The position numbers and the translations under genes were made by a program. From the NCBI RefSeq assembly GCF_021129305.1, contig NZ_JAJOMB010000025.1, positions 62,001 through 126,000 of the forward strand: a stretch of DNA of 64,000 bases. The letters run 5' to 3'. Below are positions 1-7,908 of this stretch, piece by piece. Below the pieces are notes generated by a model that did not search any database, was not told the origin of the DNA, and saw nothing but the letters and a program-made list of their open reading frames with translations. The DNA comes from Kineosporia babensis. Lineage in GTDB: Bacteria; Actinomycetota; Actinomycetes; Actinomycetales; Kineosporiaceae. The stretch's first letter is position 1, and each line of letters starts with the position of its first letter.

Positions 1-20
1 GCCAACCCGAAAAGCAGACC

Positions 21-60
21 GGGGCAGCAAAAGTTTGTCCAGAGCACACTTTGCTGCCCC
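21..60. terminator. Perfect hairpin, probable terminator
   Basis: GGGGCAGCAAA (21-31) is the exact reverse complement of TTTGCTGCCCC (50-60), leaving an 18-nt loop. It lies just beyond the 3' end of the leftward recombinase-like gene, so it probably ends that transcript and perhaps one arriving from the left edge. There is no clear T tract. Nothing else is visible in bases 1-126. Confidence 0.55.
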
Positions 61-126
61 GGTACCGCGCAGGATCCTGGGTGTCCCGACGTTTTTGGGG
101 GAGCGTTGCACGGCTGAGGGCGGAGC

Positions 127-1119
127 TCAGACCAGCTCGGACTCTTCGAGGGTCTCCAGCGAACGGCGTAGGTGGTCGAACGACAGCGGAAGATGGCTCA
201 CCGGAACGCCGTCCCGTCCCAGGGGGAGCGAGGTGCGTGATCCGGCCGCCAGCTCGGCATTGAAGTTCTTGGCCTGACCCACGTAGCTGCGTTCCAAACC
301 GCGAGGATGCAGTGGCAGTCCCGCCGGCCGGATCACGCCCTCGTCCGTCGGGGAAGCCCGCACCGAGACCCAAAGACTGTCCGGGGGAGTGCCCTCGAGG
401 CGTGACACCAGTACCTGCCGCGTCTCGAGCCACTTCTCCAGAAGTCGTCCCAGCGCGGAGTCCATCGTCTCGCGCCCGGTGTACCCCGGGGGCGTCGGTA
501 GGTCCGGCGGCAAGGGCAGCGCCGGGATGGTCACCTTGCTGTCCGCTCCGACCGTGACGTCGGCCAGCGTCATCTGGCACAGGTCCACCGGACGCAGCGG
601 CGTCGTGATCATGACTCCGAGCATCGCCGCCATCCGTACGGCAGCCTTCGACGGCGGATCAACGGCGACCAGGTCGAACGCCACGTGCCGCAAGGCTCGA
701 GCGTTCATCGGCGTGGGTGTGCGCAGCTGGACGGCCGGCTCGGTGTGGGTGATCGGGGTACTGCCGTTGGCCAAGGCCAGCGCTCGAAGGGCCGCAGCCC
801 GGGCCCGCGATGCCGCCTGGCTCTTGGCCCCACCATCGGTCTTGGCGAGGACTCCGGTCGCAGCCCAGGGGAGGAACCAGGCCGCGAACTCCTCGCTGAT
901 GATCTCGGTGACATCGATGCGCTGACCTGTGGCGTCGATCTGGTCGGGGGAGGTCTCGCGGACCTGCTCCTCGGTCGGCACATCACCGTGGATACGCTGC
1001 AGGGCAGCAGCTGTGAGAGCCTGGCTGAGCGCCCACTCCCGTTGCCGGCGAGTGGACCGCGAAGCCCCGGCGCGCTCAAGGACGCCGAGATATGACTGAA
1101 TAGCCGTCCGGGCCTGCAT
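127..1119 (-). CDS. Tyrosine recombinase-like protein lacking the catalytic tyrosine
   Basis: This 330-residue protein resembles a phage-integrase/tyrosine recombinase. A candidate first arginine lies in TPLRPVDL (R176), as in the usual GLRxxEL box, and an HxxR box appears as DHLRR (H316, R319). It ends 11 residues after that box, so the His/Trp and Tyr nucleophile segments are missing, and the next 126 bases contain no continuation. It is either a truncated recombinase or a DNA-binding relative. ATG at 1119 is the first usable start. No good ribosome site precedes it; instead motif copy 1 (1128-1141) sits 8 bases upstream. The family call rests on the two boxes and general layout, so it is moderate. 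Confidence 0.55.
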   Translation of the reverse strand: MQARTAIQSYLGVLERAGASRSTRRQREWALSQALTAAALQRIHGDVPTEEQVRETSPDQIDATGQRIDVTEIISEEFAAWFLPWAATGVLAKTDGGAKSQAASRARAAALRALALANGSTPITHTEPAVQLRTPTPMNARALRHVAFDLVAVDPPSKAAVRMAAMLGVMITTPLRPVDLCQMTLADVTVGADSKVTIPALPLPPDLPTPPGYTGRETMDSALGRLLEKWLETRQVLVSRLEGTPPDSLWVSVRASPTDEGVIRPAGLPLHPRGLERSYVGQAKNFNAELAAGSRTSLPLGRDGVPVSHLPLSFDHLRRSLETLEESELV

Positions 1120-1127
1120 GCTTCGAA

Positions 1128-1141
1128 TGATAACAGGCCTT
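1128..1141 (-). repeat. Dispersed 14-bp motif, copy 1
   Basis: On the minus strand this reads AAGGCCTGTTATCA, matching AARGCCTGTTATCR. It lies directly upstream of the recombinase-like gene and shares 17 bases with copy 2: GATAACAGGC, then C or T, then TTGAGC, read on the plus strand. Confidence 0.8.
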
Positions 1142-1431
1142 GAGCTCAATCTATTGAATTCAGACTTCCTTTCTTGCTCTATAGGCCACGGGCCTGTCCG
1201 AGCTTTGTCCAACTCAGGGGAGCGGGTTGCCTGACCTGGGTGTTCAGCTCGATGGCGTTCCCTTCCGTGGGTGCTGCTGCATGAATGGTTCCGGTGTTGC
1301 TGCGCGTCAATGCTGCCCCCGGCGTACGCCCTGCTGTGAAAGTGTTGCCTGCTGAAGGTAGGCTCTCGGTCTCGCACGAGTCGGCTGGTTCGAGACCCTG
1401 TCGCTGAATTGTCCCGAGAGCCAGCTTGTTT
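1142..1431. other. Non-coding spacer with nested hairpin
   Basis: No convincing gene is present; the reading frames here are shadows. Bases are less GC-biased than the neighbours, especially 1142-1190. A nested foldback lies at 1361-1422: outer arms GGCTCTCGG (1361-1369) and CCGAGAGCC (1414-1422), and inner arms GGTCTC (1368-1373) and GAGACC (1392-1397). The structure ends 9 bases before motif copy 2. Confidence 0.5.
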
Positions 1432-1445
1432 CGATAACAGGCTTT
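1432..1445 (-). repeat. Dispersed 14-bp motif, copy 2
   Basis: Minus-strand reading AAAGCCTGTTATCG. It lies 36 bases past the stop of the leftward Nudix gene and about 300 bases from copy 1, in the same orientation. On its other side is an AT-rich run (ACATTTTTCTCC), resembling the tract beside copies 4 and 5. Confidence 0.8.
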
Positions 1446-1481
1446 GAGCGAACATTTTTCTCCTGCCCTTCAGCACAACCA

Positions 1482-2060
1482 TCACGGACGTAGAGCCAGG
1501 ACATCGAGGGCGCGGCCCAGATGTGGATCGAAACTGTGCGGATCGGCGGTCCTGATCTCGGTTTCTGGCCACCAGCGGACCTGGACGAATTCGCGTTCGT
1601 CGGGCTGCAGGTGCTGGCCTTCCTGGCCACGCAGGGCGAACCAGAGGCTGACATCGGTGTGCCGGCGTTCGGGTGCGTCCTTGGTCTCGGTCACTGTGAC
1701 CAGGAACGGCTTGTCTCCCAGAACGGGATCCGGCTCGGCCGAAACGCCCAGTTCCTCGACGATCTCGCGGCGGACCGTGTCGTAGGGGTGCTCGTCGGGT
1801 TCGACGTGCCCGCCGGTCGGTAGCCAGAGCCCGGCCAGGCGGTGATCACACAGGAGCACGCTGCCGGCTGACCGGTCGACGAGCAGGAAGTAGGCGACCA
1901 GGTGCGGGGATGGGGTGCGGGGTTTGGCGCGGCGGAAGATGTCGGGCGTTGAGGCGAGCCAGGCCAATGCGGTGGCTCGGTGGGCGCGGCCGAGTTCGTC
2001 GAGCGGGGCCAAGGCTGCGACGAGGCTGATGATGGCGGAGTGCACGGCGGTCCGAGGCAT
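1482..2060 (-). CDS. Nudix hydrolase
   Basis: A 192-residue protein with a complete Nudix box starting GHVEPDEHPYDTVRRE and ending IVEELGV, fitting GX5EX7REUXEEXGU. Such enzymes use Mg2+ to cleave nucleoside diphosphates linked to another group; the substrate is not predictable here. The N-terminal ~60 residues are helical and precede the fold. ATG at 2060 is chosen because it is followed by coding-like sequence and faces the divergent APH gene; a longer open frame upstream overlaps that gene and is a shadow. The 57-bp gap to the divergent gene must hold both promoters. Confidence 0.85.
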   Translation of the reverse strand: MPRTAVHSAIISLVAALAPLDELGRAHRATALAWLASTPDIFRRAKPRTPSPHLVAYFLLVDRSAGSVLLCDHRLAGLWLPTGGHVEPDEHPYDTVRREIVEELGVSAEPDPVLGDKPFLVTVTETKDAPERRHTDVSLWFALRGQEGQHLQPDEREFVQVRWWPETEIRTADPHSFDPHLGRALDVLALRP

Positions 2061-2117
2061 GGGGAAAGCGTGCCAGGGGCCACCGACAGTCTTGCGAAAA
2101 CGCCCTATCCTCAACGG

Positions 2118-2981
2118 GTGACGAGGGGATTTGAGCAGCTCAGTGAGCGGCAGCAGGTGTTGCTGGGGGAGCGGTGGGCCGGTGCCGAAGTGGTGCAGGA
2201 TCACAGTTGGGGGCAGGTCGACACGACGGTTCTGGAGGTGCTGCACGCCGGCGAGCGGCTGGTGGTGAAGGCGGCTGCCAGGGCGGCGGGTCATCATTTG
2301 CTGCGCGAGATCCACGCGCATCGGCACTGGGTGGGGGTGTGGCGGGATCGAGGCAGGGCGCCGGAGTTGCTCTGGGCCGATGCGGATGCCCGGGTGCTGG
2401 TGACGCGTTACCTGCCGGGGCATCTGGTGCAGGGGACGGACAGCGAGTTTCAGCCCGAGACGCACCGGCAGGCGGGGGAGTTGCTGGCTGCCTTCCATGC
2501 CCAGTTCAGCGTTCCGGAACGGGATTTTGAGGTTCGGGCGCAGGCCAAGACGTTGTGGTGGCTGGATCAGCCGCACCGCATCGACCCAACGGTGGTGCAG
2601 CGTTTACGTGAGGTGGTCGCCTCCTGGCCCACACCGTCCGTTGCTTGTGTACCGACGCACGGGGACTGGCAGCCGCGCAACTGGCTGGTGCACGACGGTG
2701 AGGTGCGCGTGATCGATTTCGGGCGGGCCGAGCTGCGGCCGGCGTTCACCGATGTGACGCGGTTGATGGTGCAGCAGTGGCGCGGGCGTCCGGATCTGGA
2801 GGCGGCGTTCTACGAGGGGTACGGCGCCCCGCCTGCTGATCCGGATGTCCTGCAGCGTGATTTGGTGCGTGGGGCGATCTCGACGGCGGTGTGGGCGTAT
2901 CGGGTGGGGGACGAGGGGTTCGAGGCTCAGGGGCTGCGGATGATTGCGGATGTTCTGGCGGTGGAGGAACGAATGTCGTAG
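2118..2981 (+). CDS. Aminoglycoside phosphotransferase (APH) family kinase
   Basis: A 287-residue kinase-like protein. It has the Brenner motif HGDWQPRN (HxDxxxxN: catalytic Asp and Mg-binding Asn) followed by VRVIDFGRAE, the DFG-equivalent metal site, and an N-terminal lobe with VVKAAARAAG as a likely ATP lysine segment. The family phosphorylates aminoglycosides, but also choline, homoserine and other small alcohols, so resistance is only a possibility. GTG at 2118 is preferred over an upstream in-frame ATG that would overlap the divergent Nudix gene. No obvious Shine-Dalgarno is seen, so the mRNA may be leaderless. The ANT-like gene lies nearby on the opposite strand. Confidence 0.8.
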   Translation: MTRGFEQLSERQQVLLGERWAGAEVVQDHSWGQVDTTVLEVLHAGERLVVKAAARAAGHHLLREIHAHRHWVGVWRDRGRAPELLWADADARVLVTRYLPGHLVQGTDSEFQPETHRQAGELLAAFHAQFSVPERDFEVRAQAKTLWWLDQPHRIDPTVVQRLREVVASWPTPSVACVPTHGDWQPRNWLVHDGEVRVIDFGRAELRPAFTDVTRLMVQQWRGRPDLEAAFYEGYGAPPADPDVLQRDLVRGAISTAVWAYRVGDEGFEAQGLRMIADVLAVEERMS

Positions 2982-3095
2982 GGCGCGTCTGGTCTTCGAG
3001 ATGCGGTTGGTTATCTCTGGAGGAGGGCCCCCAGCACTCGAAATGTCATAATGTTCATTATCGGCGTTCGGCTGAGGGTGCTGAGAAGGGGTTCG

Positions 3096-3758
3096 TCAGT
3101 GGGCCCATGGGTGGTCCGGGTTGATGCGGTGCATGGTGTCGCGGAGCCAGGTGCGGGCCCGCTCGTCGAGCAGCGGCAGCGTGGTGTGGGCGTCCTGGCG
3201 GTCTTTCTCGCGGGCCTGGGCGGCCTTGAACATGAGGGTGACTTCGGGTTTTGCGTAGCGCAGGCCGTCGGGTGCGATCCAGGTGACGTCTTCGAGGTTC
3301 TCGGTGTGGGCCGGGTTGCGTTTGTTGGTCCAGCGGCGAGTGCCGGCGTCGGGTGTGAAGGGTACGTCGAGGATCCAGGGTGATTGGGCGTTGCGGCGGA
3401 TCCAGAGTTGGCTGTCGGGTCTGACCTGGGTGAATCGCTGGTCGAAGGGTCGTAGCCAGCCTTCGTCGGCGTTCCAGGCGGTCCAGCGGTCGCCGAGGAA
3501 GTCCCGGAAGGCTGGGATGTCGCTGGCCAGGATGGAGATGTCCATGTCGTCGTGGGGTCGGCTGATGCCGGTGAACGCTTGGATGCTCCAGCCGCCGACG
3601 ATCCACCAGGGCTGGTCGAATCCGTGCATGAACGCGCTGATCGTGCCTGGGTTGAGGGGTTCCCAGGTGCCGTACCAGCGCTGGAAATCGTCGGGTGGCA
3701 GCGGTTGGGCGTCGGTGGGTTGGGGTGCTGGGGGTCCGGTGGGGGTGTTGGTGGGCAT
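3096..3758 (-). CDS. ANT(2'')-like nucleotidyltransferase
   Basis: A 220-residue protein with WWIVGGWSIQAF and then SRPHDDMDIS. This matches the GGWAID...HDDID core of aminoglycoside-2''-adenylyltransferases and related polymerase-beta-fold nucleotidyltransferases; the two acidic residues of HDDMD are the metal ligands. The family transfers AMP to aminoglycosides, although many chromosomal members have unknown substrates. It converges on the APH gene with a ~115-bp gap. The first ~25 residues are Pro/Thr-rich and may be disordered or reflect an over-long start. Confidence 0.75.
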   Translation of the reverse strand: MPTNTPTGPPAPQPTDAQPLPPDDFQRWYGTWEPLNPGTISAFMHGFDQPWWIVGGWSIQAFTGISRPHDDMDISILASDIPAFRDFLGDRWTAWNADEGWLRPFDQRFTQVRPDSQLWIRRNAQSPWILDVPFTPDAGTRRWTNKRNPAHTENLEDVTWIAPDGLRYAKPEVTLMFKAAQAREKDRQDAHTTLPLLDERARTWLRDTMHRINPDHPWAH

Positions 3759-4346
3759 AGCTGGGGAATGTACTCGCAGGGCTACTCCCCCAGGCAGTTT
3801 CGGTCACACTGCGTGGCGGGAGGTGTGTCGAAAAGCGTTGCGGCACAACATGTTTGGCCTAGATAACTGTGATTATCTGTTCGGGCCGGTGGAGCAGAGC
3901 GGCGTCGCGTTCTCCGCTGGATCTGGCATGTGCCCGGCGGGCCTGGGGCGAAGGACCCTGCGCTGATCACCAAAGCCCGGTGCCGCTGGGTGGCCTTCGT
4001 GTAGCGCCGGCCGCCCGCACCGCTGATCTACGTGGTGGCGGCAGCAGAGTCGCAGGGGTGACCAGCTCTCCCCCTCGTGATCCTCTGGCCATCGAGCAGC
4101 CCGGCGAAGAGCCCTCGGCTACCTCCTCACCATCGCAACCGCTCCCCCGCCGGCTGCGATGGTGAGGCGCGGGTGGCGAGCGCTGGGAGGGCGCTGCTCC
4201 CCTGCCCGTCCGTGGGTTCGCCTTGAGGTAGATCGGTTCGTGCCTCCTGGTGTTGATCTGGATCGGGGTCCGGGTGAAAAGCCCTGTGCTGCAGTCCTGG
4301 ACTACGTGTAGGGCGGCTGTGTGGGGGTATCTGCAAGAATGGACAG
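3759..4346. other. Intergenic region with two inverted repeats
   Basis: About 590 bases between divergent genes. I see no convincing gene; a 98-codon plus-strand frame starting at 3869 has no family features. AGATAA (3861-3866) and TTATCT (3873-3878) form a short palindrome around CTGTGA, a possible operator for the leftward gene. CTCACCATCGCA (4126-4137) pairs perfectly with TGCGATGGTGAG (4155-4166). Confidence 0.45.
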
Positions 4347-5306
4347 GTGTTCGATTCCCAGCTGGAGCGCGTCGAGGCCGTACCGCAGACCCCTGATGCT
4401 TTCGAGGTCGGGAACGGTGATGCGTGGCCGCATTTTGTGCGGGCGTGGCTGATTGCTCAGCGGGCCCAGAACACTGTGCGTACCTACACCACGGCTGAGG
4501 TGCAGTGGCGTCAGTTCTGCGCCGGCCGGTCCCTGCATCCGCTGAATGCCCGTCGCGGTGACGTGGATGACTGGCGGGGGCAGATCAGTGCTACCGGTGG
4601 CTTTCACGGCCGTCCGGCCTCGGCCAACACTGTGCGCCTGAAGCTTGCGGCTGTGTCCTCGCTGTATGCCTACCTGGTCGGTGAGGACATCCTGGCTGCC
4701 TCGCCTGCCGCCCATATCAAGCGGCCTCGCGGTGGGGACTTCTCGGCCACTGCCGCGCTGGACACTGTTCAGGCGGCCCGTTTCCTGAGTGCGGCCGAGG
4801 GTCAGGGCGAGACCACGTACGTGGCCATGCGGGTCCTGCTGGGGCGTGGGCTGCGGGCCACTGAGCTGGTCAGTCTTGATATTGAGGACGTCCGTCAGCA
4901 CTTTGGTCACGTGACCGTGACGGTCACGCACAAGGGCGGTAAGCGCCAGGAGTTGCCGCTCTCCCCCGGCACCGGGCATCTGCTTTCGCAGTACATCGGC
5001 GAGCGCGTGTCCGGGCCGCTGTTCGTCAATCCTCAGGGTGGGCGCATGACGTACTGGGAGTTGTACAACCTGACGGTGCGGGTTTCGCGGCGGGCGCGGG
5101 TGGGTCTGGATGTGACCCCGCATGTGTTGCGTGCCTCGCATGCCACGATCTATCTGGACCAGGCCGGCGCGCAGATCGATCGGCTGCAGGACGGCTTGGG
5201 TCACGCCAGCCTGAACAACACGAAGGCCTATGACCGGGGCGCGGGATCGCTGGGGCGTCTGGCGAGTGTGGCGACGGCGGTTGAGGATGCTTTCCTGCCC
5301 GGTTAG
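4347..5306 (+). CDS. Tyrosine recombinase, XerC/integrase type
   Basis: A 319-residue recombinase with all catalytic residues: R170 in GRGLRATEL, K196 in THKGGKR, H259 and R262 in TPHVLRASH, H286 in GLGHAS, and the nucleophile Y295 in TKAYDRG. The N-terminal half (about 25-125) is a SAM-like core-binding domain. Size and layout fit XerC/XerD-like enzymes that cut and rejoin DNA at short inverted sites. It could be an orphan Xer paralogue or the integrase of a small element; no flanking direct repeat or tRNA was recognised. The stop lies 3 bases from the end of the convergent gene. Confidence 0.9.
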   Translation: MFDSQLERVEAVPQTPDAFEVGNGDAWPHFVRAWLIAQRAQNTVRTYTTAEVQWRQFCAGRSLHPLNARRGDVDDWRGQISATGGFHGRPASANTVRLKLAAVSSLYAYLVGEDILAASPAAHIKRPRGGDFSATAALDTVQAARFLSAAEGQGETTYVAMRVLLGRGLRATELVSLDIEDVRQHFGHVTVTVTHKGGKRQELPLSPGTGHLLSQYIGERVSGPLFVNPQGGRMTYWELYNLTVRVSRRARVGLDVTPHVLRASHATIYLDQAGAQIDRLQDGLGHASLNNTKAYDRGAGSLGRLASVATAVEDAFLPG

Positions 5307-5309
5307 CCG

Positions 5310-5834
5310 TTAGAGGGTGCGTTCGCTGATGGCGGGCAGGGCGTAGGTGGCGACGGCGTTGGCGACTTCCTCGGCTACGGGGTCGGTGGGGCGGCGGGCG
5401 GAGATGTACCACCATTTGTCTGCCACGCCCATGAGCGGGCCCAGGCGTTGGGTCCAGGGGCCGTCCGGGCCGTAGTGGGTGCTGGTGTCGGGTTCGGCGG
5501 GCCAGGGGTTGCCCATGAAGTCCTTGCCGTTCTCGCGGAAGGCTTGCCACTGGGGGTGGGAGGTGACGAGGACGTTGATGGTGAACTGGAAGCTGGCGGA
5601 GTTGTTGCCCCAGTACTCCTGGGGTGCCAGGAGGGCGTAGTAGCCGGGGATCTCGAGGCGGAAGTCGCTGGCGCCGGTTCCGGGGGCGTAGTTCTCCTGC
5701 CCGATGGTCTGGAAGGCGGGGCGCTCGTGCCGGGTGTCGGTCTCGAGGGCGGGGGCGATGAACCCGAGGGCTTGCAGGCGGGGTCTGAGTTCGTCCCTGA
5801 GCATGCGCCGGTAGGCGTCGTGCGCTGTCTCCAC
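5310..5834 (-). CDS. DUF4304-like protein
   Basis: A 174-residue soluble protein. The opening (RRMLRDELRPRLQALGF) and later SFQFTINVLVTSHP resemble DUF4304, whose members start with a helix ending in LGF and carry a FxINLG strand. The function of that family is unknown. It converges on the recombinase with 3 bases between stops. The assignment rests on two short motifs. Confidence 0.6.
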   Translation of the reverse strand: METAHDAYRRMLRDELRPRLQALGFIAPALETDTRHERPAFQTIGQENYAPGTGASDFRLEIPGYYALLAPQEYWGNNSASFQFTINVLVTSHPQWQAFRENGKDFMGNPWPAEPDTSTHYGPDGPWTQRLGPLMGVADKWWYISARRPTDPVAEEVANAVATYALPAISERTL

Positions 5835-5876
5835 GGGGCCATAGTTGCAGGTGGTGCGCGGGCGGTGATCAGCCGG

Positions 5877-6212
5877 TCATCGGTTGGGGGTTGCGGCGGT
5901 GTCCGGGCCGGGTGGGAGCAGGCGGTAGCCGGTGCCGCGGACGGTCTCGATCCGGGGTCCGCCGGTGGCGTGGAGTTTGGTGCGCAGGGTGGCGATGTGG
6001 ACGTCCAGGGTGCGGGAGGCGCCGCCGCGGGTGACGTCCCACAGGGCCTGCAGCAGGTCGTGGCGGGCGACGACCTGGCCCCGGCCGTGCAGCAGTGCGG
6101 TCAGCAGGTGCTGTTCCTTGGCGGTCAGGGCGGTGGTGCCGGCCGGTCCGTGCAGCAGGCCGGTGGCGGGGTCAAGGCGCATCCGGTCCTCGTCCGCGTC
6201 GTGCGCGCTCAT
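5877..6212 (-). CDS. Orphan OmpR-type winged-helix DNA-binding protein
   Basis: A 111-residue protein consisting only of the C-terminal output domain of OmpR/PhoB response regulators: LTAKEQHLLTALL (wing and helix 1), VVARHDLLQALW, SRTLDVHIATLRTKL (recognition helix), then IETVRGTGYRL, the typical end. No receiver domain precedes it; the longer frame upstream is a shadow of the transporter. It is divergent from the KgtP-like transporter across 222 bases and is the obvious candidate regulator of it. Without an Asp acceptor it cannot be phosphorylated in the usual way. Confidence 0.8.
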   Translation of the reverse strand: MSAHDADEDRMRLDPATGLLHGPAGTTALTAKEQHLLTALLHGRGQVVARHDLLQALWDVTRGGASRTLDVHIATLRTKLHATGGPRIETVRGTGYRLLPPGPDTAATPNR

Positions 6213-6434
6213 GGAGGTTCGGTCTTCTCCCTGGTCAGCCGGATGGGGTGGGGTCAACGTTGTCGGCTGGAAGGGGCGGGTGGGGCGCCTTCGACGCAAA
6301 AAGTCTGTAAAGGTTCCGGCGCGAGGCTTTTCCGGTGAGGGCTGTCCTACGTAGCGTGAGCGGTTGGCACCGGCGCCGGGCGTCCGCCGTGTGCCCGGTT
6401 GGTGGCCGGGACGCCGGGATCGGGGTGAACCGCC

Positions 6435-7766
6435 ATGACCGGTACGTCCAGCGCACCGCCACCGGAGCAGGTGGTCAGTCACCGGCGGGCGGTGCTCAAC
6501 ACCGTCCGTGGTTCTCTCGGCAACCTGGTCGAGTGGTACGACGTGTACGTCTACACGGTGTTCGCGTCCTACTTCGAGGACAAGTTCTTCGGCGGGGACG
6601 AGCCGAACGCGGGCATCTACACGATGGCGATCTTCGCCGTCACGTTCCTGATGCGCCCGCTGGGGTCGGTGTTCTTCGGCCGCTACGCCGACCGGCACGG
6701 CCGCCGGCCTGCCCTGGTCTTCAGTGTCAGCCTGATGGCCGCCGCCTCGGCCGTCATCGCCGTGACCCCGGGCCGTGAGCAGATCGGTGCCGCCGCGGTG
6801 GTGGTCCTGGTGCTGTGCCGGCTGGTGCAGGGCTTCGCCACCGGCGGCGAGTACGGCACCTCCGCCACGTACATGTCCGAGGCGGCCACCCGCGAGCGCC
6901 GGGGGTTCTTCTCCAGTTTCCAGTATCTGACGCTGGTCGGCGGGCATCTGCTGGCTCAGAGTGTGCTGCTGGTCCTGCAGGTGCTGCTTTCGGAGGAGCA
7001 GATCGCGCAGTTCGGGTGGCGGATCGCGTTCGGGATCGGGGCGGCCGGGGCTGTGGTGGTGCTGTATCTGCGCCGGCAGATGGACGAGTCGCTGCCGGCT
7101 GCGGAGGCTGGTGCCCGGCGTTCGGGGTCGCTGGTGGAGCTGTTCACTGCCTATCCGCGGCAGTTGGCGGTGTGTTTCCTGGTGACGCTGGGCGGGACGG
7201 TGGCGTTCTACACGTACAGCGTGAACGGGCCTTCCACGGTCAAGGCCGCGTACGAGGGTCAGGGGATGACGGCGACGTGGATCAATTTCACGTCGCTGGC
7301 GGTGCTGATGCTGCTGCAGCCGGTCGGTGGGCTGATCAGTGATCATGTGGGCCGCAAGCCGTTGCTGGTGTTCTTCGGTGTGGGTGGCCTGGTCTGGACC
7401 TGGTTCGTGGTGCAGGTTCTGGGTGAGGTGCGCTCGCCGCTGGCCTCGTGGGGGATGCTGGTTCTCGGGTACGTGATCCTCACCGGGTACACGTCGATCA
7501 ACGCGGTCGTGAAGGCCGAGCTGTTTCCTGCGCATGTGCGGGCGCTGGGTGTGGGCTTCGGGTATGCGCTGGCCAACTCCGGTTTCGGGGGGACCGCGCC
7601 GCTGTTGTTCGAGGCGGCGAAGAAGAACGACCTGGTGCCCCAGTTCGCGTTCTACGTGATGGCGTGTATCGCCGTGTCCCTGGTGGTGTACGTGTTCGTG
7701 CTGAAGAACCGGGCGCCGAACTTCCTGGACGAGGAGTCCCGGGGCGCCCCGAGCGGTTCGCGCTGA
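6435..7766 (+). CDS. MFS metabolite:H+ symporter, KgtP-like
   Basis: A 443-residue major facilitator of the metabolite:H+ symporter group, with about 12 membrane segments. GNLVEWYDVYVYT, FLMRPLGSVFFGRYADRHGRR (the loop 2-3 signature), and GGEYGTSATYMSE followed by RRGFFSSFQYLTLVGG closely resemble alpha-ketoglutarate permease KgtP. Transport of a dicarboxylate such as 2-oxoglutarate with protons is therefore likely, but the substrate is inferred. It is transcribed away from the winged-helix regulator and followed by a strong hairpin at 7771-7815. Confidence 0.88.
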   Translation: MTGTSSAPPPEQVVSHRRAVLNTVRGSLGNLVEWYDVYVYTVFASYFEDKFFGGDEPNAGIYTMAIFAVTFLMRPLGSVFFGRYADRHGRRPALVFSVSLMAAASAVIAVTPGREQIGAAAVVVLVLCRLVQGFATGGEYGTSATYMSEAATRERRGFFSSFQYLTLVGGHLLAQSVLLVLQVLLSEEQIAQFGWRIAFGIGAAGAVVVLYLRRQMDESLPAAEAGARRSGSLVELFTAYPRQLAVCFLVTLGGTVAFYTYSVNGPSTVKAAYEGQGMTATWINFTSLAVLMLLQPVGGLISDHVGRKPLLVFFGVGGLVWTWFVVQVLGEVRSPLASWGMLVLGYVILTGYTSINAVVKAELFPAHVRALGVGFGYALANSGFGGTAPLLFEAAKKNDLVPQFAFYVMACIAVSLVVYVFVLKNRAPNFLDEESRGAPSGSR

Positions 7767-7770
7767 ACGC

Positions 7771-7815
7771 GGCTGTGGGGCCGATCCGTCCCTGACACGG
7801 ATCAGCCCCACAGCC
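7771..7815 (+). terminator. Hairpin terminator after MFS gene
   Basis: GGCTGTGGGGC-GATCCGT pairs with ACGGATC-GCCCCACAGCC around a short loop, with one mismatch in the stem. It begins 4 bases after the transporter stop. Confidence 0.8.
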
Positions 7816-7908
7816 TGCACAAACTTCTACCGCCCGGGAGGGGGTGGGCGCTGGCGAATCGGTGGAAAAGTACCCGTCCGCGGCAGTTTGACCCTCCGAA
7901 GAGGTGTC

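Noticed and set aside
1361-1422. tRNA-like segment (GGTTCGAGACC resembles a T arm)
   Set aside because: The stems do not form a T arm of proper length, and no acceptor or anticodon arms could be found.
3869-4165. 98-codon plus-strand frame in the intergenic region
   Set aside because: Composition and lack of any motif suggest chance; it also spans a perfect hairpin.
5877-7820. A 647-codon minus-strand frame
   Set aside because: Only its last 111 codons form a real domain; the rest lies opposite the MFS transporter and is low-complexity His/Arg/Gln-rich sequence.
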